From Galaxea fascicularis (taxonomy: Eukaryota; Cnidaria; Anthozoa; Scleractinia; Euphylliidae), in the NCBI GenBank assembly GCA_948470475.1, contig OX419345.1, positions 6,149,590 through 6,213,589 on the forward strand: a stretch of DNA of 64,000 nt, given 5' to 3'. A program made the translations under genes and the position numbers. The stretch's first letter is position 1. Each line of letters starts with the position of its first letter. Shown here piece by piece: positions 1-10,571 of this stretch. A model generated the notes under the pieces. The model saw only the letters and a program-made list of their open reading frames with translations, searched no databases and was not told the DNA's origin.

Positions 1-1008
1 TTGTTTTTTCTAGTTTGCTGTCACTTTCGTTGCTATTGTTTTTGTTGCTGGAGTCAATTTGGACCCCAACAGAAAAATGAGCCCCACATTTGCATATGCA
101 TATGCATAAGAACAAATTCCTTAAATCTCGATCACATTGTCTAGCTATGTGAGCTATGGTAAAGGTTGATTACCTGCAGCTGGGGTCTCACTGGACCCCA
201 CTTGGTAGGATGAGGGTTACAAGCCATTAGGTCATGTAGCCATACCCTGTGTAAGACGTTAAGTGATGAAATCAATACCCCATTGAAGACAAAACACCCT
301 GAAAAACATAGTCATATCGTCGAGAGGTATGGTGCAACCCTGCGTGAGATGAGATTAGCAATCCAGGCTTGTATTGCACCATTGTATCCTTATCTTACGT
401 ATTTGTTGCTTAGATTTGTGTTTCATCTGTATCTTGGTACGCGTGCGTGCGCAATCTTATTTAGTGCCCGTGTATTAGTTATTTATTTGACGTGTGCATT
501 TAGTTCGTTAAATAACCTCTTGATTTTAGTTGTGTTGTGTTCTGCAATTGGTATAGGATTCAGTGGAGCCGAAACCAATTGTGGAATTGCACACACTTTA
601 GGTATCCTACTGATGAACAGTTACGGCACGTAGATATATCTTTTAGCAACCACTACAATTTGCAGTCTGTCCACACTTTGAATACGCTATCGGGCTGCAC
701 GCCTTCGGACTTCCTGGTACGCCTTTTCTTTCACGTTAGAAGACAAAATGCATCACGCATTCTATCTATCTGTAAATAAACGCACTGCACTCAGTGTGCA
801 CTTTGCTTTAACTTTGTTTCCATTCAAAAACAGAAAAATAAACAGACAAATACAAAACTAAATTCTCCAGTGGGTGACTATATCTCCGTTATCTGCCATA
901 GGCAACTCCCATGTAGATAACCTTGCTTTGCGAACCAACGACAATTGGCATGAGTCTTTTGACTAACACATTTTAAATTAACCTGCCGATGAATCATGAC
1001 TGAGACTT
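1..1008. other. Gene-free left edge
   Basis: I see no supported gene. Short open frames here lack recognisable domains. An AATAAA lies near 776 just before a GC-richer stretch, which is faintly LTR-like, but I could not find paired ends, so no element is called. Confidence 0.4.
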
Positions 1009-1417
1009 GGTTTACACTAGAAGAGATTTTTCCGGATTCGTTAAGGTTTCCGGATTCGTAAAATTTAGAGTATTCGGATTCGTAAGCGTTTACACTGAAA
1101 GGATATTCGGATTCCTGACCGTTTACACACAACGACAACTCCGGGAACATTCGTGATGAAATGGTTACGAAGCAGGCGAAAAATATCCGGATCATCGTCC
1201 TTTCAAAGCGTTTGCACGACTAACCCCTCCGAATTCAAAAGTTTTCGGATTCAAAGCTCCCACTTTAGATTCCGGATTCAAAATCTCCGGAGACACGACC
1301 AAACCGTGAAGGTTTTATGTCGGATTCGTCCACTTTTGTGTAAACGGCAAAACTAATCCGGCACTAAAACGTTCCGGATTCATCACGAATCCGGAACAAT
1401 TTCCCCTAGTGTAAACC
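1009..1417. repeat. Foldback/MITE-like element with GGTTTACACTAG ends
   Basis: The left end (GGTTTACACTAG at 1009) is the inverse of the right end (CTAGTGTAAACC, ending 1417). The inverted similarity runs about 30-40 bp inward and includes TTCCGGATTCG. The interior holds many copies of a CGGATTC core, in one orientation over most of the element and inverted at the right end. No transposase is encoded. I could not find a clear target-site duplication. It lies about 270 bp upstream of the ankyrin-nucleotidyltransferase start codon, so it may sit in that gene's promoter or first intron. Confidence 0.7.
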
Positions 1418-1682
1418 TACTCTGAGTTTAAAAGTTGTTGCCGGATGAGATACGGCTTAGTGCTGACTTCCGGCTCATTTTCAGACGTGGTAGTCACTAG
1501 GAACTCAAAACGGGCTGGTCCAGTTTCAAAGATAAATTTAACTTTTTGATTTTCTGTTTCAGCTACCAATGCAGCTTTACCGATCACCGGCATTCGCCTT
1601 GCCCTCTATTAAGACAGATATAAACATTCTCATACGTGAAGGAAAATTTCCTGAAAGCACCACTAGATCAGAAATAAACTAA

Positions 1683-3803
1683 ATGATGAATGCCCACGTG
1701 GAATACAGTGATAAGACTCCTCTTCACCACGCAGCCATCCTAGGCAACACAGCTATTGTAGAGGAACTTCTCTCCTCTGGTGTAAACCCAGACGCTCGGA
1801 CCAGGCGAGGCCGCACAGCACTTCATTACGCCGCTGAAAATGGACATAATGGAATACTAGGTCTCCTGTTGGGGTCCGGGGCTCAGATAGACCTTCCCAA
1901 CAAGTGGGGGAGGACCGCTCTTCATTATGCTGCAAGTAAGCACTGGATAGATTGTGTTCAAACACTGATCAATAGAGGAGCTGACCCCAATAAACAGGAC
2001 GTTGACGGCCAAACTCCGCTCTATCACGCCGTAGCTGCGTCAGCGTGGCAGACGCTCGAGGATGCCGAGATTTTTTACTCTAAAGTGTGTTACACTAAAG
2101 TGCGTAACACTTCAGTTTGTGGCAGTGTGGTGCACGACTCTGAAATGCGTGACTTGGAAGTCTGTGACGATAAGATTCGTGACAAAGAAGTATGCAACGC
2201 TATAGTGGGTGAAATCATCTTGCTTTTGATGTCACACGAAGCTAATGCAGACACCCCGGATAAAAGTGGAATTACTCCTCTCCATGTTGCTGCTGAACTT
2301 GGCAACGCAAAGATCTGCATTTATTTACTAGAAGATGGAAAGGCGCAGATAGATGCACTCGACCAACATGAGGCAACTCCGCTACACTATGCCTGTTATC
2401 AAGGTCACGAACATATTACAAAGCTTCTTCTCTCCCACGGTGCCTCTTCCAATGTTCGGGATCATGCTGGATTATTGCCAGAAATGTATTCAGCGAAAAG
2501 AAGAAAATATGTACTTACACCACTACATGCAGATGGACTGTGGGAGTTACCCCTTTCACGATCAACCATTGGTAAACTCAACAGTTGTGACGTCACGAGA
2601 AGTATAAAAGGCAAAACAGAAGAGCTAATACAAACATTCGATACAGAAGCACTGAAAGAGAAATCGCAAGAACCTCATTCAACTAAGGAGCTTGATTTCA
2701 ACTCATGGCTTCTACAGATAAATGGGAAAGAGGGTGTTGGTCTTGTAAAGCGAACCTTGGAAGTAGAAAGAATGGAACAAGACATATGTCATTACATTGA
2801 AGCCACTTTAAAAGACATGGCTCTGGCAGATCCGAGGTTAAGTTATGTTGTTTTGAAGGCCGGAAGCACCGCAGAAAACACAAAAGTTGGTGACCCTGAT
2901 GAGATCGATTACATGTGCTGTTTAACTGGTTTGTCTAGCGTTAGCTATCCATGCACATCGTCCAGCGATCCACCAGGGTACCTTAGAATTAAACTTCATA
3001 AACAAGGCATACAAATGTGGAAAGACATCGCCAACAACGATGGCTTTGTAGTGGCAGAGAAACTCCACCAACTGTTTCATTCCGTTTTTGATCGACTTTC
3101 CGAGAACTCTGATCTCACTGCCATGAGCACTTGTCTTCACAAGATGCGCAATTACAGCGGTGGCTCAGACGTTGGTGTGACAGTGGATATGTCTCAGACC
3201 AAGCCAGGATCTCGGTTGTACTTCCTGTGGCGTGGATGCCAATTTAAAAGGATGGTGGTCACTGTTGATCTTATTCCTGTCATAGAAATCATTGGTTGGC
3301 CCCAAAGTGCTAAAGTACCCCCTCTACAGGGCTGTAGGAGGTACCATGTTATTCCAAAACTATCCCCAGAAGTTAAAAATCATCATTTCGTCGGATTATT
3401 TTGGCGCATTTCGACTTCCGTGGCGGAAAGATGTTTATTTAGCGCAATGGATTCTCCAGCGCGTGCCTGTTACACAGTATGCAAGTCCCTCGTACACAGT
3501 CCTTATCCACAACGACGTTTGCCTGATGATACGTTTTCCTTGACCAAGGACTTTCAAGAATTGTCTTTTATTTTGCACCGTTTAAGATCCTATGATGGAC
3601 TAATTAATTCATATCTTCTCAAGATGATAGTGCTCAGACTAAGGAACAAGTATAGCAGAACTTGTAGTTGGTCTTGGAGTAACGTCGGTCATCGAGTGTT
3701 ACAAATATTAAACAAGTTGTTAGGAGAGCTAGAGCGGGGTTATGTTCCGTCGTTTTTCATTTCCGATTATAATGTGTTAAACAAAGAGACCCTCTCCGAA
3801 TAA
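1683..3803 (+). CDS. Ankyrin-repeat cGAS-like receptor (Mab-21 nucleotidyltransferase fusion)
   Basis: Intronless 706-residue protein. The start is fixed by an in-frame TAA immediately before the first ATG; a good 3' splice site (TTTCTGTTTCAG, ending 1562) suggests a spliced 5' leader. Residues 10-262 form six ankyrin repeats (TPLHHAA, TALHYAA and similar cores), the fourth split by a 45-residue pentad insert (133-177). From about 335 onward it is a Mab-21/cGAS-type nucleotidyltransferase: G394-S395, the metal-binding pair E407-x-D409 and a third acid D529 in a VDLIP strand are all present, and the C-terminal half keeps the SYLLK helix typical of Mab-21 folds. In the cGLR family such residues support synthesis of a cyclic dinucleotide after ligand binding. 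Inactive Mab-21 relatives usually lack them. The vertebrate zinc-ribbon HxxxxxCC pattern is not seen. Predicted cytosolic innate sensor; ligand and product are unknown. Confidence 0.88.
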   Translation: MMNAHVEYSDKTPLHHAAILGNTAIVEELLSSGVNPDARTRRGRTALHYAAENGHNGILGLLLGSGAQIDLPNKWGRTALHYAASKHWIDCVQTLINRGADPNKQDVDGQTPLYHAVAASAWQTLEDAEIFYSKVCYTKVRNTSVCGSVVHDSEMRDLEVCDDKIRDKEVCNAIVGEIILLLMSHEANADTPDKSGITPLHVAAELGNAKICIYLLEDGKAQIDALDQHEATPLHYACYQGHEHITKLLLSHGASSNVRDHAGLLPEMYSAKRRKYVLTPLHADGLWELPLSRSTIGKLNSCDVTRSIKGKTEELIQTFDTEALKEKSQEPHSTKELDFNSWLLQINGKEGVGLVKRTLEVERMEQDICHYIEATLKDMALADPRLSYVVLKAGSTAENTKVGDPDEIDYMCCLTGLSSVSYPCTSSSDPPGYLRIKLHKQGIQMWKDIANNDGFVVAEKLHQLFHSVFDRLSENSDLTAMSTCLHKMRNYSGGSDVGVTVDMSQTKPGSRLYFLWRGCQFKRMVVTVDLIPVIEIIGWPQSAKVPPLQGCRRYHVIPKLSPEVKNHHFVGLFWRISTSVAERCLFSAMDSPARACYTVCKSLVHSPYPQRRLPDDTFSLTKDFQELSFILHRLRSYDGLINSYLLKMIVLRLRNKYSRTCSWSWSNVGHRVLQILNKLLGELERGYVPSFFISDYNVLNKETLSE
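2079..2213 (+). repeat. In-frame 15-bp tandem repeat (nine pentads)
   Basis: Nine consecutive 15-nt units encode pentads of the form x-x-(V/I/M)-(C/R/H)-x, for example SKVCY, TKVRN, TSVCG, SEMRD, LEVCD, DKIRD and KEVCN. The hydrophobic third position is invariant in type, while the fourth alternates mostly Cys and Arg. The array lies between the two halves of ankyrin repeat 4 and preserves the reading frame. Units are diverged at the DNA level, so the array is not a fresh slippage product. Confidence 0.85.
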
Positions 3804-4041
3804 TCAGTAATTGGTTTCTGCCCAGTGTGGAGGTTTGGTAGCTTAAGAGAACCGCAAGAATTGCTCGAATTGATAGCCAGTAGCTCTCTGTCATTCCTCC
3901 GAAAGGACAGTCACAAATTTTTTCATGTAAATTAAAGCTTGTGACTCTGTCACGGATCGGACGGCCCGTAAACTGACGTCAATAGCACATTCTGTAGCAG
4001 TGGTCATCTTGTAGCCCTTCTCACTCTTTTCGTACTTAGGT
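3804..4041. other. 3' flank of the ankyrin-cGLR gene
   Basis: Presumed 3' UTR and flank. I see no clear AATAAA close to the stop. Confidence 0.4.
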
Positions 4042-4176
4042 GGCCGTAAATGATCCCGGACCGAAAATGATCCCCATACTGGGCCGCAAATGATCCCGAC
4101 TAAAAAAGTAATAAAGGAATGATCATTTGCGGTCCAATTTGGGGATCATTTGCGGTCCTGGGATCATTTGCGGACC
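4042..4176. repeat. Palindromic cluster of GGCCGCAAATGATCCC
   Basis: Three copies of a GGCCGCAAATGATCCC-like motif in forward orientation (from 4042) face three in reverse orientation (GGGATCATTTGCGGTCC type, ending 4176) around an AT-rich centre. The arrangement is a small foldback with internal repetition. No coding capacity. Confidence 0.7.
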
Positions 4177-4608
4177 CGTACAGATCGGCCAAAAATCCTT
4201 GTTACAAGAAAGCCAACAGACCTTATTGCGAAATGAACTTGCCCTGAATTATCAGAGAAAAGTGGTAGAAATAATGATTTTAATAAATCGATGGAGTAAT
4301 AGTAAGGCCGAGACTGAAAGAATTTCGGGTTTTTCTGGGCCACCAAATCCGTTGGATGCTCCTTAGGCACATGTTAATGAACACCTACAACTTCTACTTC
4401 AGTTTTTTGGTCAGTCTCCAGGTCTCTGCGCGATACAAGAGCACGACCTTACATTTGACCATAAACCCTCAACTTAGTCCTGATTGTTAAATGATGTGAA
4501 CCGCCATATTGGTCTCAGCATCGCAAACACCTGCCTCGCCTTCCAAATGCGTGCCTGGATATCTTGGTAATGGGATTTATATACCATATCTTCCTCCGTT
4601 TTCCCTTC

Positions 4609-4769
4609 GGAGCAGGATTGGCGCAGTGGTGAGAGCGCTCGCCTTCCACCAATATGTTCTGGGTTCGATTCTCGAACTCGGCGTCATAAATGGGCTGAGT
4701 TTGTTGGTTCTCTACTCTGCTACGAGAGGTTTTTCTCCGGAGCGCTGCAAACCAACACCGGGCACCTGT
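4609..4769 (+). mobile_element. tRNA-derived SINE (family 1, copy A)
   Basis: The head has pol III-type boxes: TGGCGCAGTGG (A box) and GGTTCGATTCT (B box). The body (GGGCTGAGTTTGTTGGTTC, TCTACTCTGCTACGAGAGG, TTTTTCTCCGG) matches the copy at 28303. The 3' end is degraded. Confidence 0.75.
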
Positions 4770-6378
4770 TTATTTTTCTTGCCACTGAATTCTTGAAAAT
4801 AAAGGGAACCATTCTTCTTCTCAAACATATTTTTAATTCTTATAACACTGATTCAAAGCCACCGTACAAATTGTTACAATCCTAACGTTCTGATTTTGTC
4901 TGCGTTGTCTCCGTATATTTATCTGCTTGACAATGCTACCATTATCGTGATTTTTTTTTTTATCTGCGAACAATGACCCAGACCAACTTAATAAATTAAT
5001 TACAAGATAATATCACCACAACTACTGACATATCACTAAAACTATCACAAACATTTGCGCCCGAAAAACGTTTCTGGCAAAATGCGTCCACGGTTTTTTT
5101 TTTGTTAATCGAATATGCAAGCTAAACTCGGTAGAATAGGTTTTCGACCGTTACGAAGTTTATTTTACAAGTTTCCACTACGCTAAGACTTCTCTTGGAT
5201 TATGAAATTACAGTTGTCGTCGCCCATTCTAGCTACCACAGTTATGGTTTTCAACTACTTGCAAGGAACTGAAGACTATGAAGACTGGAGGAGAAAAACC
5301 GTTTAATGTACCTATCGAAGCAAACGAGATAGTTGTCATGAAAAAAGACTCACATTAAAAAAATAAATTCGAACATTGAAATCCCTTAACTTTGCCACGG
5401 ACAACGGATACATTTTTTGGTGCTGAATAGTTTCGCAACATGTGCGAGGATAACTTATGCGGAGTGACACCGTTTAGCCTTAAACTTGTTCAGTTTACTC
5501 TTTTGTAACATGACCCTGGGTGCCAGAGGTTATTTCGTTCGCTACACAGCTTGTTTAGTACGAATACTGAGAGTCCCTCGATTCTGTTGGCGTTTCATGC
5601 CTCAGGCGGTATTAGTACGAGGAGAATAACCTCTGGCTTCCAGGATATTGTGATATGCGGAAAATAAAAGACCCTTTAACGTAACCTTTACAAATGGATT
5701 GCGAGGGTGATTGCAACATGAGTCTCTTTCTCAACCCTTTTCCAACGGCCTACAAGCAAAACTGGCCCAATCTCACTACTTGGTACAAAATTCCGGTAGT
5801 TTTTCAACATTTTTGTTTATGATGAACATAGAATCGGACGAAGTCCGTAACATGTACAGAACAGCTGCTGCATAAACAAAGCGCAAGTGGAAACATGCAG
5901 TCGGCACTGTTAAAGTGATGTATTTATTATTTTATGTTCTGTTTCTAATCCGATGCGAACTTGTCATAGTTGTAGTTTAAAACTTCTAACCGGAGATATG
6001 TGTTGAATCGAAAGCCAAAAAAATGCTCTGCTTATACCAACGACCATCAGCAAACTCTGTTACTATAATTACAGCAACGTTGGAAAGTATTTTTGCCTTT
6101 AATAAAACATTAGAAACGGACCTTGTGGCATATATTAATTGTTTAGCTTGGTACAGTATTATTCAGATGTGTTTGAGGTTTTACCGGCTGTTCGTGGCGT
6201 TAATTGCCATTTTCAATATTGAAATAATTTACTTATTCACGCGAATTCAAGTCGATCGGCTTCCAGTCATTTCGCTCCGCAAGAAAATTCTATCGTCCGC
6301 CGCAACTGCGAAGCGTAATGGGTGATCGCTTGCAAGCATCTGGTTAGTCAAGAAACGAAACTAAAATAGTTCTTGGAA
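4770..6378. other. Intergenic, no gene seen
   Basis: AT-rich sequence without conserved reading frames. Homopolymer T runs near 4950 and 5095. A 100-codon open frame at 6023-6325 has no recognisable motif and is not called. Confidence 0.45.
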
Positions 6379-7005
6379 ATGGGAGTTTGTTTGTCAGCAG
6401 CGAGGTTGGACCACGACGACGATGATCAAGAAGTAACATTTCGCAAACCCAGATACTATCGAGAACGCGACGGTCCTAAATTTCGTGTACTTAATTACAC
6501 CAGTCATTATGAGTACAGGCAGTATGAACGCTCCACATGGATTTGCGCGCGGTTTGAGGGTCGCTCGCAAATCAACAAATCGCTCAGTAAAGGAGAAAAA
6601 ATGCTTTCTCGCTATTTTCACGGCAGGAACGGGCCCCAAAAAATTATGGATTTGACATGTCCACAGAAACTTTGGGTTGAATTTGGGAAAGAAGCATACG
6701 GGCCCTGGAGCGACGGAGATGTTGTGGCATCGCTTCATCTGCCATATGAGAATGTAAACAGGCCGCCGGCGCCCATCGAAGCTGGACTATTCATACAAGA
6801 AGTACAGGAACATTTTGCGTACGTGTCGAGCTTTGAAGGTTTCGCCACTGAGCAAATGTGGCACGAAGAAGTAGTAAAACTAAGAAGAGTTTTGGACGGC
6901 GAAGGAATGAAGTACAACAAAAAATCGTTTTTCGTGGCGAGGTATGAGAATCTTCTGCACATGGGAAAGAAGAGAAACGAAGTCATTTTAGTTGTTGATA
7001 ACTGA
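6379..7005 (+). CDS. SOUL/HEBP-family haem-binding protein
   Basis: Intronless, 208 residues from the ATG at 6379. The open frame extends two codons upstream only through a TTG. The protein shows the SOUL layout: an N-terminal strand block (YEYRQYERSTWICARF), the SRYFHGRNGPQKIMDLTCP segment that corresponds to the conserved RYFxGxN..KIxMTxPV region, the PPAP loop and a C-terminal FFVARYENLLHMGKKRNEV strand. Length fits HEBP1/2 (about 190-210). Family members bind porphyrins or haem. The N-terminus MGVCLS matches an N-myristoylation consensus (Gly2, Ser6) with an adjacent Cys4 for palmitoylation, followed by an acidic DHDDDDQE stretch, so membrane anchoring is predicted. No neighbour suggests a pathway. 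Confidence 0.85.
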   Translation: MGVCLSAARLDHDDDDQEVTFRKPRYYRERDGPKFRVLNYTSHYEYRQYERSTWICARFEGRSQINKSLSKGEKMLSRYFHGRNGPQKIMDLTCPQKLWVEFGKEAYGPWSDGDVVASLHLPYENVNRPPAPIEAGLFIQEVQEHFAYVSSFEGFATEQMWHEEVVKLRRVLDGEGMKYNKKSFFVARYENLLHMGKKRNEVILVVDN

Positions 7006-8294
7006 AGAGGGAGGTTTATAAAATTGAAACCACGGGAACGCTTATTCTTTTTACATGTACTCTTGAACAGTACTCACAACTACATAAAGTATGATTCGTC
7101 GTTTTTGAGCAAAGTTATTGAAATCATGCATCAATGCAAGTAGGTTGCCAAGAGTTAAGGAGATCCAACTTGAACCTGTGAAAATGCTAGTTAGTTCATG
7201 GATCATTTTTGTTTTTTGAAGACAATATCAGTGTTACCTAGCCAGCTTGCAAACTCAAGTGAGGAAAATTTTAGTTCGCTTCATAAATTAAATGTCTTGA
7301 AAGGTACCTCACAGAATCTCTCTCTGTGATTTTGACACAACTTATTCTGAAGAGTTTGAATCCCTGAATATAGGCTATATAGGTATGTGTCGCCCCAAAG
7401 GGTATGGTTTTCAAGGGAACCGTGACAGCGTAAAATTATATTTCTCTCTTTTCTCCAAATGAATAGTAGAGAAAGAAAAGTATATCATTCAAGCTGAATT
7501 TTACCAATTCTTGACTGTCTTGCGCAACGATGCCAAGCCTAATTATGCTACAACAAAGCCAGTGGAAATATTGTAACCGTCCAGGCCAAGTCTGAAAAAG
7601 GGTGTGGAAAATGGCATGTTTTGGTCTGAAATAGGGTCAGGATTTGGATAACTGGGCGGCACACCCTACCAAGAATTCCGGAGAGTGCCCCCTGGGAATT
7701 TACTCATGTTAACAACCTTACCATTTTTAATCGTTACTAGATTAACATGCTCGTCAGGAAATAAATTACGCACTTCAAATTTGTCACATATTTTCAAACC
7801 GTATTGAATTTGTCAAACCTTAGAAAATTGCTTAATGTGAAAGTATTCCTTTGTCTCTGCATACAACAAATAATTGCTTTTAGCCTTTGAGACCTGAATG
7901 GCAAAACATCGTGACAGAACTGTGTAGATGCAAGTGACTATCACAGTTTTGAACACTCTATTGAGCAGTAGTGAAAAAATCTGAATTGTATTCAGAACAA
8001 CTTCAAAATTGCAGAGTGAAGAGATCTCGAGCTCGACACTCGGTTGAAACTCCTTGACGGAATTTGGTCGCTTTTAATTTGTACTAGACTATACTTTTGG
8101 AATAATTGAAATTCCAGGAAAGAGGTTTTCTTTTTCGTAACGTAATTATTTTAATTTTAAACTAACCGCGGAATAAAATTTTACAATACAAACAAAATGG
8201 TGGAACAAACCATTCCTGAATTGAGGGAAGCAACTTTATACCCAAAAATTCTACATGATTTTTCAGTCCGTACAATTCAGAAAAGTGTTATTGC
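7006..8294. other. Intergenic, no gene seen
   Basis: AT-rich flank downstream of the SOUL gene. No conserved frame or repeat recognised. Confidence 0.45.
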
Positions 8295-8480
8295 GGGTTC
8301 ATATGTTCCTCTTTCACGGGAACATATGAACCCACAATTGACCTGCTCCAAACGTCAGTGGCTTCATAGTTTAGTTGGTAAGAGCATCGCTCCGGTATCA
8401 CGAGGTCACCGGTTCAAACCCCGTTGAAGTCCTGAATATTTTTTCAAGCTTCTTTACCATGCAATTGCATAAATTTGATT
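8295..8480 (+). mobile_element. tRNA-derived SINE-like repeat with 5' hairpin
   Basis: A tRNA-like fold at 8360-8431 has a 7-bp acceptor stem (GGCTTCA with TGAAGTC, one G-U), an A box around TAGTTTAGTTGG and a B box GGTTCAAACC. The anticodon stem has mismatches and the loop lacks T33, so it is not a functional tRNA gene. It is preceded by a hairpin, GGGTTCATATGTTCC at 8295 pairing with GGAACATATGAACCC at 8319, and followed by a TCCTGAATATTTTTTCAAG tail. Confidence 0.6.
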
Positions 8481-8598
8481 TCAATTCCGCAGTTCAAGTA
8501 TGATTTATTTCCATATATATCATTCGCAGAAAAATGTCATGTACCTACAAAAAAAGCCTGCACAAGCGATGGGTGAAGGAATCATACAAACTAAAAAT

Positions 8599-8673
8599 TC
8601 CCCCCCCCCCACCTCTTCCTTCCCCTCTCCCTTCCCTCTCCTCTCTCTTCCCTTCCCCTCCCCCCCTCACCAT
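8599..8673. repeat. Polypyrimidine tract
   Basis: About 75 nt of almost pure C/T with only two purines, starting in a run of 12 Cs. Triplex-prone low-complexity sequence. Confidence 0.8.
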
Positions 8674-10512
8674 CTGTCCAAAGTTTGATACGACTCGTAT
8701 GGGGTTACCTGCCTTGCTTACAAATCTTGCCAAGAAAGAAGATAATTCCCAATTATCTTCAGTTAACAACCTTTTCAATTTGATAACAAGAGGGTACACA
8801 TGTTTGTGGTGTTCTTAGGGCTTTACGCTCTAGCTAATCATTAGCAAAAGGCGTTTTGGACAGTTACTGTCCAAAAAGCCTTTCTCGTAGGACCAGTCCC
8901 TAGCAATGCACAACATATCTTCAGGACCCGATGTGGCGAAAACCTCGGGAACTCCCTTGGCAAAGATAACGAAGAAATAAAAACTAGCAACAACACCAAA
9001 ACTAACCGGGGATTACTGAATACACGAACTCCTTCCCACAATCTCACAACACACCATCATAAATGACAACAGCTAATGTTTATTTAAATAGGGAAAAGAA
9101 AACACTCAATATTAACACTAAGTAAAACTAATTCTAAACATTGTACTTATGCTTAAATGTATTTAAAACTATAATACGATTCCTAAATAACTTTAACCTG
9201 AGTATTTTTTTTCTAACTAAAACAATAAGACAAGAACTAACTAATTATTTACATATTACATACAGTTCACTTCACTGTTCAGTTCCTTTCCGTAATCCTC
9301 GAAACTCCTCTCCAGAACCGACTCCACAAAACCAGAACCAAAACCAACCACACAAACTGTCTTCTCTTTGGTTCAAACCGCTAAAACTCTCGTGCTTTGT
9401 TTTGACTTCGTAGAACGAAGGTTTTCAGGCACTTCTTTCAATAAATACGAAGTACGAAGTCTTCCGACTCCTCTCGGCTCTAACGCCACCACTGACAAAT
9501 GCGTTTCGTTACCTTATTTTGGCTGGCGCCTGCCAATGGCTCTTGGCAGTGAACTGGCTCCACTCTTCTCTTCTTGCCCTCAAACCCTGTAAATCTGTCT
9601 CTCTTTTCCTTGCTTTCTTTCTTCACCAAAAACTGCTGCACATTACGGCACACTACGTTTGTTTGACTAACATTTATACGCTCATGCTATTTTTTCTACA
9701 ACACTTTACACAAACGCTACAAAGGAAAGTTCAGTATTGTGGAGAATACTTGTTACACGCTTATTTTTACAAAGTTACATCATACATGATACATACCGCT
9801 ACAAAACAGAACACTTAGGAATATTTATGCCCCATTTGCAACCGTTAGGTAAAGACTATATACAGCGGTCATTGTCTTGGTTGAGCTCTTACAGAACTTG
9901 ACTGCTTCGAGCAAAAGAGGGTGAGTATAGTTCTTCACGGCTTTAAATAAGGGAGTAAAGTTGCGATTGCAAGATCATGTTACAATCACCTGACCAGAAG
10001 GCTGAATAGATTCATTGTTCCCAAGATGCATAAACCCATTTATTTGCTAAATAAATATCCTTTGAATATTGATTACTTTAATGCTACAGAAGTTACGTAA
10101 TTAACTAAAACAACGCCAAATTCCTCACAAACAAACACACTGAAACAAAAACCTAAACTTAATGCAAACAACTATACGAGAAAACATGGAAAATTTCGTG
10201 ACCCCCGAAACTATTAATCTTCGTCTGATGAATACAAGAAGATGCCAAGATTTTTCCACATTGCTATTGTGATTGTATTACCTCCATAGTTTGATACACA
10301 AGCAGTACAAATTACTCAGTACACTCTACAGAGTAAGACCACAGAAACACAACACACCATGACGGCTCTAAATTTAAATTTTAGGCAGTGACCAAAGTTT
10401 CCAAGGATGTTACAAATGTTCAGTTGCACGATGTTCAACCATTTGTCATTAGCTTAAGTTTTAACGAACGGGAATTACCAGTTCCATCGTTTTTTAATTC
10501 CTTCTAGGGTAG
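8674..10512. other. Intergenic, no gene seen
   Basis: Frames are short and lack domain signatures. Strongly AT-rich around 9050-9260. Confidence 0.45.
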
Positions 10513-10571
10513 AGCTTGAAGTCATATTTTCCACTCAAGATCATCTTGAGTGGAAAATATGACTTCAAGCT
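10513..10571. repeat. 59-bp near-perfect palindrome
   Basis: Left arm 10513-10541 (starts AGCTTGAAGTCATATTTTCC) is the exact reverse complement of the right arm 10543-10571, with a single C between. Cruciform-capable; no coding content. Confidence 0.9.

Noticed and set aside
283..633. 116-codon ORF
   Set aside because: Hydrophobic composition only; no domain, no conserved start context.
8360..8431. tRNA gene
   Set aside because: Anticodon stem mismatches and no T33; tail and 5' hairpin fit a tRNA-derived repeat.
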